DNA from: Clostridiales bacterium
Lineage (GTDB): Bacteria > Bacillota > Clostridia > Christensenellales > Aristaeellaceae
DNA length: 64,000 bases
Reading direction: 5' to 3'
Assembly (NCBI GenBank): GCA_012728815.1
Contig: JAAYEI010000056.1
Location: 1-64,000, forward strand
The notes under the pieces were generated by a model, which saw nothing but the letters and a program-made list of their open reading frames with translations, was not told where the DNA came from and did not search any database. The translations under genes were made by a program, and so were the position numbers. Shown in pieces: positions 15,456 to 24,129 of the stretch. Within the stretch, counting starts at the first letter, position 1. Each line of letters opens with the position of its first letter.

Positions 15456-18400
15456 TTAGTCTTTCAGGATGCTCAGGGTGGCGGGCTTGCCGTTGATGTC
15501 CCATTCCTGGCTGTAGGCTCCGGGCAAGGCCGGGCCCGGCTCAAAGCTGGTGGCCAGCACCACCTGGGCGACCATCATTTGGTGAACCGCCAGCGCCCGG
15601 GCCAGCTCCTCATCCGCGGTGTAGCGCACCTGAATGCGGTCGGTCACGTCAAAGCCGGCGTCACGGCGCATGGTCTGCAGCTTGCTGATGACCTCGCGCG
15701 CGTAGCCCTCGTCAATCAGCTCGGGGGTCAGCCCGGTCAGCAGGCCCACGGTCACCCCACGGGCTTCCTGGGCCACCAGGCCTTCCTTTTCGGTGGTTTC
15801 CACCAGCACGTCGTCTTCGCCCAGTTCAATGGTTTCCCCGTCCAGCTGCAGCTGCAGGGCCTCCCCGCGTCGGAAGGCGGCCACGGCCTTCGCGCCGTCT
15901 GCCTGGGCCAGCAGCTTGCTGACCGCGCCCAGCCGCTTGCCAAAGCGCGGGCCCAGGGTGCGCAGCTGGGGCTTGAGGCGGTAGCCGGTGAAGGCATCCG
16001 GGTCCTGGGTGAAAATGATCTCCTTCACGTTGAGCTCATCCTGCGCCAGCGCCTGGTACTCCTCCCCCAGGTCCGCGCCCATGACCAGCTGGCAGCTCAG
16101 CGGCTGGCGGATTTTCAGGTTGGCCTGGTTGCGGCAGGCGCGGCCCAACTGCACAACCTGCAGCAGCTGCGCCATCTGCCGCTCCATGTCCGGGTCAATG
16201 AAGCTTTCATCTGCCTGCGGGAAGGCGCACAGGTGCACGGATTCCGGCGCCTGGCTGTCCACTGAGCGCACCAGGTTCTGGTAAATGGACTCGCTCAGGA
16301 AGGGCGTGAAGGGCGCGCTCATGCGGGTGATGGCTTCCAGCACCGTATACAGGGTGATGAAGGCTGCCTGCTTGTCCTGCGCCATGCCCTTGCCCCAGTA
16401 CCGGGCGCGCCCGCGGCGCACATACCAGTTGGACAGGTCGTCCACCAGGCTGGCGATGGCGTTGGCGCTTTCAGGCACGCGGTAGGCGGCCAGGTGCTCG
16501 TCCACCAGCTTGATGGTGGAGTGCAGGCGGCTCAGGATCCACCGGTCCATCAGAGTGAGCTGACCGCGGTCCATGGGGTGCTCCGAGGGCACAAAGCGGT
16601 CAATCTGCGCGTAGAGGATGTAGAAGGCGTAGGTGTTCCACAGGGTGCTCATGTACTTGCGCTGGGCTTCGCTCACCGCCTCGTCAGAATAGCGGCTGGG
16701 CAGCCAGGGCGCGCCGGCGGTGTAGAAATACCAGCGCACCGCATCCGCGCCAAAGCGCTCAATCACGGCCATCGGGTCCACCACATTGCCCAGGTGCTTG
16801 GACATCTTGTGGCCGTCCTTGTCCTGCACATGGCCCAACACCAGGCAGTTTTTGTAGGAGGACTGGCCAAACACCAGGGTGGAGATGGCCAACAGGGAAT
16901 AGAACCACCCGCGGGTCTGGTCCACGGCCTCTGAGATAAAGTCGGCCGGGAAACGCTCATGGAAAGCCTGCCCGTTCTCAAAGGGGTAGTGCCACTGGGC
17001 AAAGGGCATGGCGCCGGAGTCATACCAGCAGTCGATGACCTCCCTGGTGCGGTGCATGTCCTTGCCGCACTCAGGGCACTTGAGCACCACCCGGTCGATG
17101 TAGGGGCGGTGCAGCTCGCTCAGGTCATCCAGGGGCGCCACGCTCATGCGCTCCAGCTCCTCCCGGCTGCCCACCACGTGCATGTGGTCATCCTCACACA
17201 GCCAGACAGGCAGGGGCGTGCCCCAGTAGCGCTCGCGGGAGAGGGCCCAGTCCATCACGTTCTCCACAAAGTTGCCCATGCGGCCTTCCTTGATGTTCTC
17301 GGGCACCCAGTTGATCGAACGGTTGTTGCGCACCAGCTCGTCCTTCACCTGGGTCATGCGGATGAACCAGGTGGCGCGCGCGTAGTACATCAGCGGGGTG
17401 TCACAGCGCCAGCAGTGGGGGTAGTTGTGGGTGTACAGCGCTTTTTTCTGCAGCAGGCCGCGCCCGGCCAGGTCTTCCAGGATGAGGGGGTCGGCTTCCT
17501 TGATGAAGGTGCCCGCCCAGGGGGTGTCCGCCACAAAGCGGCCCTGGGTGTCCACCAGCTGCACAAAGGGCAGCCCGCGCTCGCGCCCGATGCGCGCGTC
17601 ATCCTCACCAAAGGCGGGGGCGATGTGCACGATGCCGGTGCCGTCCTCCAGGCTGACATAGCTGTCGCCCACCACATAGAGGGCCTCTTCCCGGGTATCT
17701 GCCAGGGGCCACAGCGGCTTGTACTTAAGGCCCAGCAGCTGGCTGCCCTTGAAGGGCGCGCTGAGGGACGGCCTGTCCTCCCCCGCCAGATCAAACAGGC
17801 TGCCCACCAGCGCCTTGGCCATGATGAGGGTGTCCTCCCCCACCTTGAGGCGCACATAGTCCTCCTTCTCGTTCACACACAGGGCCACGTTGGAGGGCAG
17901 GGTCCAGGGGGTGGTGGTCCAGGCCAGCAGGTAGGTGTCGGGCTCGTCCACCAGGGGGAAGCGCACAAAGGCGGAAAAATCCGCCACCTCCTGGTAGCCC
18001 TGGGCCACCTCGTGGGAGGACAGCGCGGTGCCGCAGCGCGGGCAGTAGGGCACCACCTTGTGACCCTTGTACAGCAGGCCCTTGTCCGCCACCTGCTTGA
18101 GGCTCCACCAGACGGACTCGATGTAGCTGTCGTAATAGGTCACATAGGCCTTGTCCATGTCCACCCAGAAGCCCACCCTGCGGGACATTTCCTCCCAGTC
18201 CTTCAGGTACTTCCAGACAGACAGCTTGCACTCGTGGATGAAGGGCTCAATGCCATAGGCCTCAATCTGGTCCTTGCCATCAATGCCCAGCTTTTTCTCC
18301 ACCTCCAGCTCCACCGGCAGGCCGTGGGTATCCCAACCGCCAATGCGGAAGACGTCCTTGCCCTTCATGGTGTGGTAGCGGGGGAAGAGGTCCTTCATGG

Positions 18401-18587
18401 CGCGGGTGATAACATGGCCGAAATGCGGCCGGCCGTTTGCCGTGGGTGGGCCCTCATAGAATGTGTAGCGCTCCTTGCCCTTGTGCTGCCGGAAGCTTTT
18501 GTGCATGATGTCATGCGCCTCCCAGAAGCGGGACACCTCTTTTTCCCTGGCCACAAAGTTCATGTCGCTTGGAACCTTTTGATACAT
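15456..18587 (-). CDS. ileS: Isoleucyl-tRNA synthetase, type 2
   Basis: 1043 residues. The HIGH motif appears as HFGH (55-58) within GPPTANGRPHFGHVITRAMKD, and the KMSKS motif as HKMSKHLGNVVDP near residue 595. The GGWDTHGLPVELEVEK and TTPWTLPSNVALC segments mark the catalytic and editing domains. The C-terminus lacks the four-cysteine zinc site of ordinary bacterial IleRS, and overall length and N-terminus (MYQKVP) fit the eukaryote-like type 2 enzymes, which are generally insensitive to mupirocin. It charges tRNA-Ile. The start follows GGAGGAAGAGG. A T-box leader lies directly upstream. Confidence 0.95.
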   Translation of the reverse strand: MYQKVPSDMNFVAREKEVSRFWEAHDIMHKSFRQHKGKERYTFYEGPPTANGRPHFGHVITRAMKDLFPRYHTMKGKDVFRIGGWDTHGLPVELEVEKKLGIDGKDQIEAYGIEPFIHECKLSVWKYLKDWEEMSRRVGFWVDMDKAYVTYYDSYIESVWWSLKQVADKGLLYKGHKVVPYCPRCGTALSSHEVAQGYQEVADFSAFVRFPLVDEPDTYLLAWTTTPWTLPSNVALCVNEKEDYVRLKVGEDTLIMAKALVGSLFDLAGEDRPSLSAPFKGSQLLGLKYKPLWPLADTREEALYVVGDSYVSLEDGTGIVHIAPAFGEDDARIGRERGLPFVQLVDTQGRFVADTPWAGTFIKEADPLILEDLAGRGLLQKKALYTHNYPHCWRCDTPLMYYARATWFIRMTQVKDELVRNNRSINWVPENIKEGRMGNFVENVMDWALSRERYWGTPLPVWLCEDDHMHVVGSREELERMSVAPLDDLSELHRPYIDRVVLKCPECGKDMHRTREVIDCWYDSGAMPFAQWHYPFENGQAFHERFPADFISEAVDQTRGWFYSLLAISTLVFGQSSYKNCLVLGHVQDKDGHKMSKHLGNVVDPMAVIERFGADAVRWYFYTAGAPWLPSRYSDEAVSEAQRKYMSTLWNTYAFYILYAQIDRFVPSEHPMDRGQLTLMDRWILSRLHSTIKLVDEHLAAYRVPESANAIASLVDDLSNWYVRRGRARYWGKGMAQDKQAAFITLYTVLEAITRMSAPFTPFLSESIYQNLVRSVDSQAPESVHLCAFPQADESFIDPDMERQMAQLLQVVQLGRACRNQANLKIRQPLSCQLVMGADLGEEYQALAQDELNVKEIIFTQDPDAFTGYRLKPQLRTLGPRFGKRLGAVSKLLAQADGAKAVAAFRRGEALQLQLDGETIELGEDDVLVETTEKEGLVAQEARGVTVGLLTGLTPELIDEGYAREVISKLQTMRRDAGFDVTDRIQVRYTADEELARALAVHQMMVAQVVLATSFEPGPALPGAYSQEWDINGKPATLSILKD

Positions 18588-18601
18588 CCTCTTCCTCCAT
18601 T

Positions 18602-18797
18602 AAAAAACCGCCCCCCATGGGACGGAAGATCCGCGGTACCACCCAAATTGGCGCAATGCGCCCGCTTTATGCCCGGTAACGGCGGGCTGCCGTGATCGCT
18701 CACGCTCCGGGGTGATCCAGCGCCGCGCTCCCCGCCGGGCTCACACCACCCCCGGCTCGCTTGCGGGCAGGCTTGCGGCGCCCGTCCCTTTCATCGC
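18602..18797 (-). ncRNA. T-box riboswitch leader of ileS
   Basis: On the minus strand the T-box core GGGTGGTACCGCGG (18631-18644) is exact. After it, CCGTCCC and GGGGCGG make a terminator stem followed by TTTTTT (about 18602-18625). Upstream, GCCCGC/GCGGGC can form stem III. Two isoleucine ATC codons (GATCAC at about 18712-18717 and 18692-18697) are candidates for the specifier; I cannot fold stem I well enough to choose. T-box leaders sense uncharged tRNA and let the polymerase through when it is bound. Confidence 0.9.
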
Positions 18798-18803
18798 CAG
18801 ACT

Positions 18804-18831
18804 ATTATACTCAAGCCGCCAGAAATGTAAA
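18804..18831 (-). promoter_or_regulatory. Promoter of the ileS T-box transcript
   Basis: On the minus strand TTTACA (18826-18831) and TATAAT (18804-18809) are 16 bases apart. The transcript would begin at about 18797, just before the first T-box stem. Confidence 0.8.
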
Positions 18832-18840
18832 GCGCGGGGC

Positions 18841-20622
18841 TCAGGATTGCATAAAGCGCACCTGGGCCTCGCACAGCGCGCGGTATCTGCCCTCTGGCAG
18901 ACGGATCAGCTGCCCGTGGCTGCCCTGCTCGCGGATGCGCCCATCCTCAATCACCAGGATGACATCGGCGTTGCGGATGGTGGACAGGCGGTGGGCAATG
19001 ACAAAGCTGGTGCGCCCGCGCAGCAGCACCGCCAGCGCCTTCTGGATCTGCATCTCCGTGCGGGTGTCAATGGAGGAGGTGGCCTCATCCAGGATGAGGA
19101 TCCTGGGGTCGTTGAGCAGGGCGCGGGCGAAGGACACCAGCTGTTTTTGTCCGGTGGACAGGGAGCTGCCGCGTTCGGACACCTCGGTCTGGTAGCCCCG
19201 GGGCATCTGCAGGATGAACTCCTCCGCGCCCACCGCGGCCGCGGCCGCCATGACCTCCTCATCGCTGGCGTCAAGGCGGCCGTAGCGGATGTTCTCCATG
19301 ATGGTGCCGGAAAAGGTGAAGCTGTCCTGCTGCATGACGCTCATCTGGCTGCGCAGGCTGTTGAGGGTGACCTCCCGGATGTCCTGCCCATCCACCAGCA
19401 CCCGCCCACGGGTCACGTCGTAAAAACGGCTGATGAGGTTGACGATGGTGGTTTTGCCGGCCCCCGTCTCCCCCACCAGGGCCACGGTCTGGCCCGGCCG
19501 CACATCGAGGGAAACATCGTTGAGCACCACCTTGTCCTGGTTGTAGGCGAAGGTGACCTCCTCAAAGGTGACCCGGCCCTCAATGGGCGGCAGTTCGCGG
19601 GCGTCCGCGGCGTCGCGCACCCGGGGCACCTCATCCATGATCTGGAAGATGCGCTCCATGGAGGCGGAGGCGGTGAGCAGGCTGTTGTAGAAATTGCTCA
19701 GGGTGTTCAGCGGCATCCACAGGCGGTTGAGGTACCAGATGACCAGCAGCAGGTCTCCCAGCTGCAGGCCCTGGTCGATGAAGCGCACGCCAAAGTAGTA
19801 CACCAGCACGGTGCCGATGGTGCCCGTCACATCCAGCAGGGACCAGAAGGCGGCGTTGTAGCGGATGGCGCGCATCCAGCCACTGCGGATGTCGTCGTTG
19901 GCGCCTTCAAAAATGCCCGCGTTCTCTTCCTCCCGCACAAAAATCTGGGTGACCCGCATGCCCTGCAGCGCCTCGTGCAGCCAGCCGTTCATGTTGCTGC
20001 GCTTGGTGCGCACATACTGCCAGTTGCGCCGCATGATGCGCTTGAAGCGGAAGATGAGGAAAAGCAACAGCGGCATGATGCACAGGCCAATCAGGGTGAG
20101 GCGCCAGTTGACCAGCAGCATGATGACCAGCAGCACCACCACCGTGAACGCGTTGATGAGCACGTCGATGATGCCGTTGGTGAACAGGTCGTTGAGCGCG
20201 TCCACGTCATTGACCACACGCACCAGAATCTTGCCGGCGGAGTGGGTGTCAAAGAAGCTGAAGGACAGGGACTGCACATGGCGGAAGAGGTCCTCCCGCA
20301 GGGTGGCCAGGGAGCGGCGCCCGGCGTAGTCCATCAGCCGCACGCGCGCACGGGTCAGCAGCGCGCCCAGCACGGACAGGATGGCCATGCCCAGCAACAC
20401 CAGCCAGATGCCCGAGAAACTGCCGCGCTCCAGCATGCCCACCGCCCGGCTCATGAGGAAGGGGGAGCCAAGGGAGGCGAAGGTGGCCGTCACCATGACC
20501 AGCAGCGCCAGCAGCACGCGCTTGCGGTAGGGCTTGAGGTAGGCCAGGGTGCGGAAAAACTGGTTGCGGTTAAAGGGGCGCTCCAGCGCCTCGTCATCCA
20601 GCTGGCGTAAAACCTTGGCCAT
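18841..20622 (-). CDS. ABC exporter half-transporter, subunit with the intact catalytic Walker B
   Basis: 593 residues: six membrane helices (about 40-320) and a C-terminal nucleotide-binding domain. Walker A is GETGAGKTT, Walker B ILILDEATSSID with the catalytic Glu, and the switch is VIAHRLST. The signature is LSTGQKQ instead of LSGGQ. This is one half of a heterodimeric multidrug-type exporter of the BmrCD/LmrCD/TM287-288 kind. The start codon overlaps the stop of the partner gene by one base; the longer open frame upstream was rejected because it lies inside the partner. Substrate not determinable. Confidence 0.9.
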   Translation of the reverse strand: MAKVLRQLDDEALERPFNRNQFFRTLAYLKPYRKRVLLALLVMVTATFASLGSPFLMSRAVGMLERGSFSGIWLVLLGMAILSVLGALLTRARVRLMDYAGRRSLATLREDLFRHVQSLSFSFFDTHSAGKILVRVVNDVDALNDLFTNGIIDVLINAFTVVVLLVIMLLVNWRLTLIGLCIMPLLLFLIFRFKRIMRRNWQYVRTKRSNMNGWLHEALQGMRVTQIFVREEENAGIFEGANDDIRSGWMRAIRYNAAFWSLLDVTGTIGTVLVYYFGVRFIDQGLQLGDLLLVIWYLNRLWMPLNTLSNFYNSLLTASASMERIFQIMDEVPRVRDAADARELPPIEGRVTFEEVTFAYNQDKVVLNDVSLDVRPGQTVALVGETGAGKTTIVNLISRFYDVTRGRVLVDGQDIREVTLNSLRSQMSVMQQDSFTFSGTIMENIRYGRLDASDEEVMAAAAAVGAEEFILQMPRGYQTEVSERGSSLSTGQKQLVSFARALLNDPRILILDEATSSIDTRTEMQIQKALAVLLRGRTSFVIAHRLSTIRNADVILVIEDGRIREQGSHGQLIRLPEGRYRALCEAQVRFMQS

Positions 20623-22364
20623 CAGCCCACCTCCCCTTCCCCCGCGATGCTGGTCAGCTGATCCTGCCACATCTGCCAGTACTCCCCCCGTAAGGCCAGC
20701 AGCTGCTGGTGGGTGCCCCGCTCCGCGATGCGGCCCTGGTTGAGCACCAGGATCTGGTCCGCGTTTTTGACCGAGCTGATGCGGTGCGCGATGACAAAGG
20801 TGGTGCGCCCCTGCATGGCCCGCTCCAGGTGCTGCTGAATCAGATATTCCGTCTGCATATCCACAGCGCTGGTGGCGTCATCCAGCACCAGGATGGACGG
20901 GTCAATCAGCAGCGCCCGGGCAATGGCGGTGCGCTGCTTTTGCCCGCCGGACAGGCCGATGCCGCGCTCACCCACCACAGTTTCGTATTTGAGGGGCATC
21001 TGCTCAATAAAAGGCTCCGCCTGGGCAGCGCGGGCAGCCTGCACAACCTGCTCCAGGGGCGCCTCCGGCCGGCCAAAGCGAATGTTTTCAAACAGGGATT
21101 CAGAGAACAGGAAGGTTTCCTGTGGCACATAGCCAATGTCCTTGCGCAGCGCGCGCATGGCCTGGAGCTTGACGTCCACGCCGTCCACCAGCACCCGGCC
21201 GGCGCTGGCCTCATAGATGCGGGAGAGCAGGCGCACCAGGGTGGTCTTGCCAGCACCAGTCGCGCCCATGATGGCCACCGTTTGCCCGGGCAGCGCCTCA
21301 AAGCTGATGTCGTCCAGCACCAGCTGCTCGTCATAGCGGAAGGACACCCGGTCAAACACCACATGCCCCTCGCGTTTTTCCGGCGTTTGCGGATCTTGCA
21401 CGTCCTTGATGCTTGAGCCCAGGTCCAGATAGTAGAAGACCTTCTCCGCGCTGGTGGACGCGCGGGTCATGCCGTTGATGATCTGGGAGAGCATGCGCAT
21501 GGGCTGGGTGAGCATCCAGATGTAGCCGGTCACGCCCACCAGGGTGCCGATGTCCATGCGCCCAGCCGCAATCAGCGCGGCGCCCACCGCCAGCACCAGC
21601 GGGGTGCACACCTCCGACAGGCCCTGCATGACGGGCACATAATCGCTCCAGATGTCGGTGATGTTCAGGTGCAGGGCCAGCAGCTTGCGGTTCTCCAATT
21701 CAAGGCGCTGCTGCTCGTGGTCCTCGCGCACAAAGGCCTTGACCACGTGGATGCCGGCCAGGTCCTCCTGCACGCGGGTGTTGAGCTGCGCGCTTTGCTC
21801 GCGCACCTCGCGGAACACCGGGCCGATGCGCTTGCGGAAGCGGAAGGCCACCCAGGCAATGAGGGGCAGGGTGGTCAGGATGGTAAGCGCCACCTGCCAG
21901 GACAGGGTGAACATGAAGATGAGCGCGCCGAAGAAGGTAAGCGTCTGCTCAAAGAAGGTGACGATGCCCTCAGCCAGGTAGTCCCGCACGCCCTCCAGGT
22001 CGCCGGTCATGCGGGACATGATCTCCCCCACCCGGTTCTGGTCATAAAAGGAGGCGGACAGGTTCTGCAGGTGGCGGAACAGGCCTGTGCGCAGGTCATA
22101 GGCCACGGACTGGGAGGCCCGCTCCATCAGCTGCACCCGCAAGAAGCCGCTGCTGGCCCGGACCAGCACCAGGCCCAATAGCGACAGCAGCAGGCGCAGC
22201 AGCAGGGCCTGCTGGCCCGCGATGATGACCTCATTGACCACCAGGCGGGTGATGAGGGGCTGGATCAGGCGGCTGGTGATGACGATGGATTGAAAAAGGA
22301 AAGCCAGGATGACCATCCCGCGATATGGTTTGAGCAGGCCGATGATGCGCCGCAATGAACCCAT
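20622..22364 (-). CDS. ABC exporter half-transporter, subunit with a degenerate Walker B
   Basis: 580 residues: membrane domain with six helices, then a nucleotide-binding domain with Walker A GATGAGKTT, signature LSGGQKQR, Walker B LVLDDATSAVD and switch VIAHRIS. The catalytic Glu of Walker B is Asp, so the ATP site built from this Walker motif and the partner signature (LSTGQ) is expected to be non-hydrolytic. The second site is canonical. That split is the hallmark of heterodimeric exporters. The ATG is behind AGGAGGG. Its own promoter is 27 bases upstream. Confidence 0.9.
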   Translation of the reverse strand: MGSLRRIIGLLKPYRGMVILAFLFQSIVITSRLIQPLITRLVVNEVIIAGQQALLLRLLLSLLGLVLVRASSGFLRVQLMERASQSVAYDLRTGLFRHLQNLSASFYDQNRVGEIMSRMTGDLEGVRDYLAEGIVTFFEQTLTFFGALIFMFTLSWQVALTILTTLPLIAWVAFRFRKRIGPVFREVREQSAQLNTRVQEDLAGIHVVKAFVREDHEQQRLELENRKLLALHLNITDIWSDYVPVMQGLSEVCTPLVLAVGAALIAAGRMDIGTLVGVTGYIWMLTQPMRMLSQIINGMTRASTSAEKVFYYLDLGSSIKDVQDPQTPEKREGHVVFDRVSFRYDEQLVLDDISFEALPGQTVAIMGATGAGKTTLVRLLSRIYEASAGRVLVDGVDVKLQAMRALRKDIGYVPQETFLFSESLFENIRFGRPEAPLEQVVQAARAAQAEPFIEQMPLKYETVVGERGIGLSGGQKQRTAIARALLIDPSILVLDDATSAVDMQTEYLIQQHLERAMQGRTTFVIAHRISSVKNADQILVLNQGRIAERGTHQQLLALRGEYWQMWQDQLTSIAGEGEVG

Positions 22365-22390
22365 GCTGCCCTCCTATTGACTGTTCGCCT

Positions 22391-22419
22391 ATCATAGGAA
22401 GGGGCGCCCCGCCTGTCAA
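22391..22419 (-). promoter_or_regulatory. Promoter of the ABC exporter pair
   Basis: On the minus strand a perfect TTGACA (22414-22419) and TATGAT (22391-22396) stand 17 bases apart. The -35 box lies in the loop of a GC-rich hairpin. Confidence 0.82.
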
Positions 22420-22432
22420 GTGGCGGGGTGCC
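22403..22432 (-). terminator. GC-rich hairpin, possible terminator of the upstream operon
   Basis: GGCACCCCGCC and GGCGGGGCGCC pair with one mismatch around the 8-base loop ACTTGACA (minus strand). It lies 29 bases after the isomerase stop. No T tract follows, so termination would be weak or factor-assisted. Confidence 0.4.
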
Positions 22433-22460
22433 GGGTTGCCTGGGCGAGACGATGATGAAA

Positions 22461-23303
22461 CTATACAAAGAGCGCGCGCAGGAAGTCCACCGCCTTGCGG
22501 ATGTCCGCCTCCGGCTGGTCCCCCACCTCCCGCTCGATGGTGAGGTAGCCCTGAAACCCAATCTGGCGCAGCGCGTTGAGGTAGGCGGGGAAATCCACCT
22601 TGCCCTCCCCCAGGGGCAGCTCCGCAAAGGAGGGGCTTTCCAGCTTGTCGGTGTGGACGATGCCGTAGACCTCCTCTGGCGCCCTGTAGTAGATGCGCTT
22701 GCCGTCCTTGGCGTGGGTGTGCACGATGTAGTCCTTCAGGGTGTGCACCGCCCGCACCGGGTCATCCCCGGTCACCATGACCAGGTTGGCCGGGTCCAGG
22801 TTGACGGACACGCCGTGGGACTTGAGGGAATCCAGGAAGCCCTTCAGAGTGGCCGCGGTCTCCGGACCTGTTTCCACCGCGAATTTGGCCCCCACGCTGT
22901 CGGCGTACCGGGCCAGCTCACCGCAGGCCTCCTGCATGATCCTGTACCGCGGATGGCTGCTGTCCTCCGGCACCACGCCGATGTGGGTGGTCACGATGCC
23001 GCAGTCCCACTCAAGCGACAAATCCAGGATGCGCTTGGAGCGGGCCACCAGATCGGGGTTTTTGTGCGGGTCGCCAAAGCCATGGCCCAGGTCACCGCAG
23101 ACGGCGGAGATTTCTAGGCCCTGGTCCCTGACCTGGGCCAGAAAGTCCTTCCGGGCAGCCGCGTTCAGCTTGTCCGGGGACAGTTCGCCCGTGGTGGCAT
23201 ACACCTGGATGCCCTGCACCTTTATCTGGGCCGCCTTGTTGAGCGCCTCCCGGATGGGCAGGCGGAAGGACTCCAGCATCACGCCGATGGGAAAGCTGTT
23301 CAT
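22461..23303 (-). CDS. Sugar phosphate isomerase/epimerase-like TIM-barrel protein
   Basis: 280 residues of the xylose-isomerase-like AP-endonuclease 2 family. The probable metal ligands are in KFAVETG, VNLDPANL, IVHTHAKDG and LTIEREVG. The family contains isomerases, epimerases, dehydratases and lyases of sugars and cyclitols (IolE, IolI, Hyi and others), so the reaction cannot be named. The ATG is preceded by AAGGAGG with a normal gap and matches the family N-terminus; earlier in-frame codons lie in the upstream peptidase gene. It is the last gene of an operon with a DppA-like peptidase and a GH65 phosphorylase. Confidence 0.8.
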   Translation of the reverse strand: MNSFPIGVMLESFRLPIREALNKAAQIKVQGIQVYATTGELSPDKLNAAARKDFLAQVRDQGLEISAVCGDLGHGFGDPHKNPDLVARSKRILDLSLEWDCGIVTTHIGVVPEDSSHPRYRIMQEACGELARYADSVGAKFAVETGPETAATLKGFLDSLKSHGVSVNLDPANLVMVTGDDPVRAVHTLKDYIVHTHAKDGKRIYYRAPEEVYGIVHTDKLESPSFAELPLGEGKVDFPAYLNALRQIGFQGYLTIEREVGDQPEADIRKAVDFLRALFV

Positions 23304-23325
23304 TTTGATCCTCCTTGCTGTCGTC

Positions 23326-24129
23326 TCATGAAACGCAGAAATGCAGCATGCGCAGCACCTCGTACCAGTCCTCCGCTTCATAGCGCAGGGTGTGGCTGTC
23401 CAGGCGCTGCATGCCGGGATAAAAGCTGGCCCTGTGGGCCTTGGGGTGCTCCTTGTAGCGCACATCCAGCCGGAACTGCTCAGGCAGCGGCAGGGGTTCG
23501 CGTTCGTTTGCCTGGTCGCAGGCCTTGGCCACCGCCTCACGGATGTGCTGCTGGGCCAATTCCGGGTGGATGCTGAGCACCAGCCCGCCCCGGCCGCGGT
23601 TGACAGGCACCGTCCTGATGCCGGGCACCAACGCTTGCATGCGCGCGCAGATGCCCGCGTCCCCGGTGATGGCCAGCACCGGCACCTGAAAGCGCGCGGC
23701 GGTGTAGGTGTTGATGACCGCCTCGCTCAGCGGCTCGCCGTTGAGGCTCATCCAGATGACGCCGGTGTCCAGGGTGTGGGAGAGCGGGTTTTCCCCGCTG
23801 CCCGCCGCGTCATGGTAGCCGGTGAAGACCACCCCCATGAAGCTTTCATCCAGGCCGGTCATCATGCTCAGGGGGTCCTGCCCCCAACCGCGGATGAGCT
23901 GGGCCTGGCGCGGCAGGAAGGACCAGTCGATGTTGCGCGCGGAATCATGGGCATCGCGCACCAGGATCATCTCCACCCCCGCCTCCAGCGCCCCCTCGCA
24001 GGCGGCGGCCACCTCCCGGCTCATGCGCTGGGCATAGGGCGCGTAATCCGCCCGCTCCTTGATGGTTTCACTCCAGGCGGAAATACCGCAGGTGCCCTCA
24101 ATGTCGGCTGAAATAAAGAGTTTCTTCAT
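23326..24129 (-). CDS. M55-family D-aminopeptidase (DppA-like)
   Basis: 267 residues. The N-terminal metal motif SADIEGTCGI (Asp9, Glu11), RDAHDSARN, GYHDAAGS and LSHTLD cover the expected zinc ligands and nucleophile region of DppA. Bacillus DppA cleaves D-Ala-containing dipeptides and forms a self-compartmentalising decamer. There is no signal peptide, so it is cytoplasmic. Its ATG overlaps the stop of the upstream GH65 gene (ATGA), which decides the start over an in-frame ATG 24 bases earlier. The usual dipeptide ABC transporter (dppBCDE) is not adjacent. Confidence 0.85.
   Translation of the reverse strand: MKKLFISADIEGTCGISAWSETIKERADYAPYAQRMSREVAAACEGALEAGVEMILVRDAHDSARNIDWSFLPRQAQLIRGWGQDPLSMMTGLDESFMGVVFTGYHDAAGSGENPLSHTLDTGVIWMSLNGEPLSEAVINTYTAARFQVPVLAITGDAGICARMQALVPGIRTVPVNRGRGGLVLSIHPELAQQHIREAVAKACDQANEREPLPLPEQFRLDVRYKEHPKAHRASFYPGMQRLDSHTLRYEAEDWYEVLRMLHFCVS

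Noticed and set aside
16959..18695. 578-codon open frame on the plus strand opposite ileS
   Set aside because: ileS is certain from its motifs and T-box; the plus-strand frame is a shadow caused by high GC at third positions.
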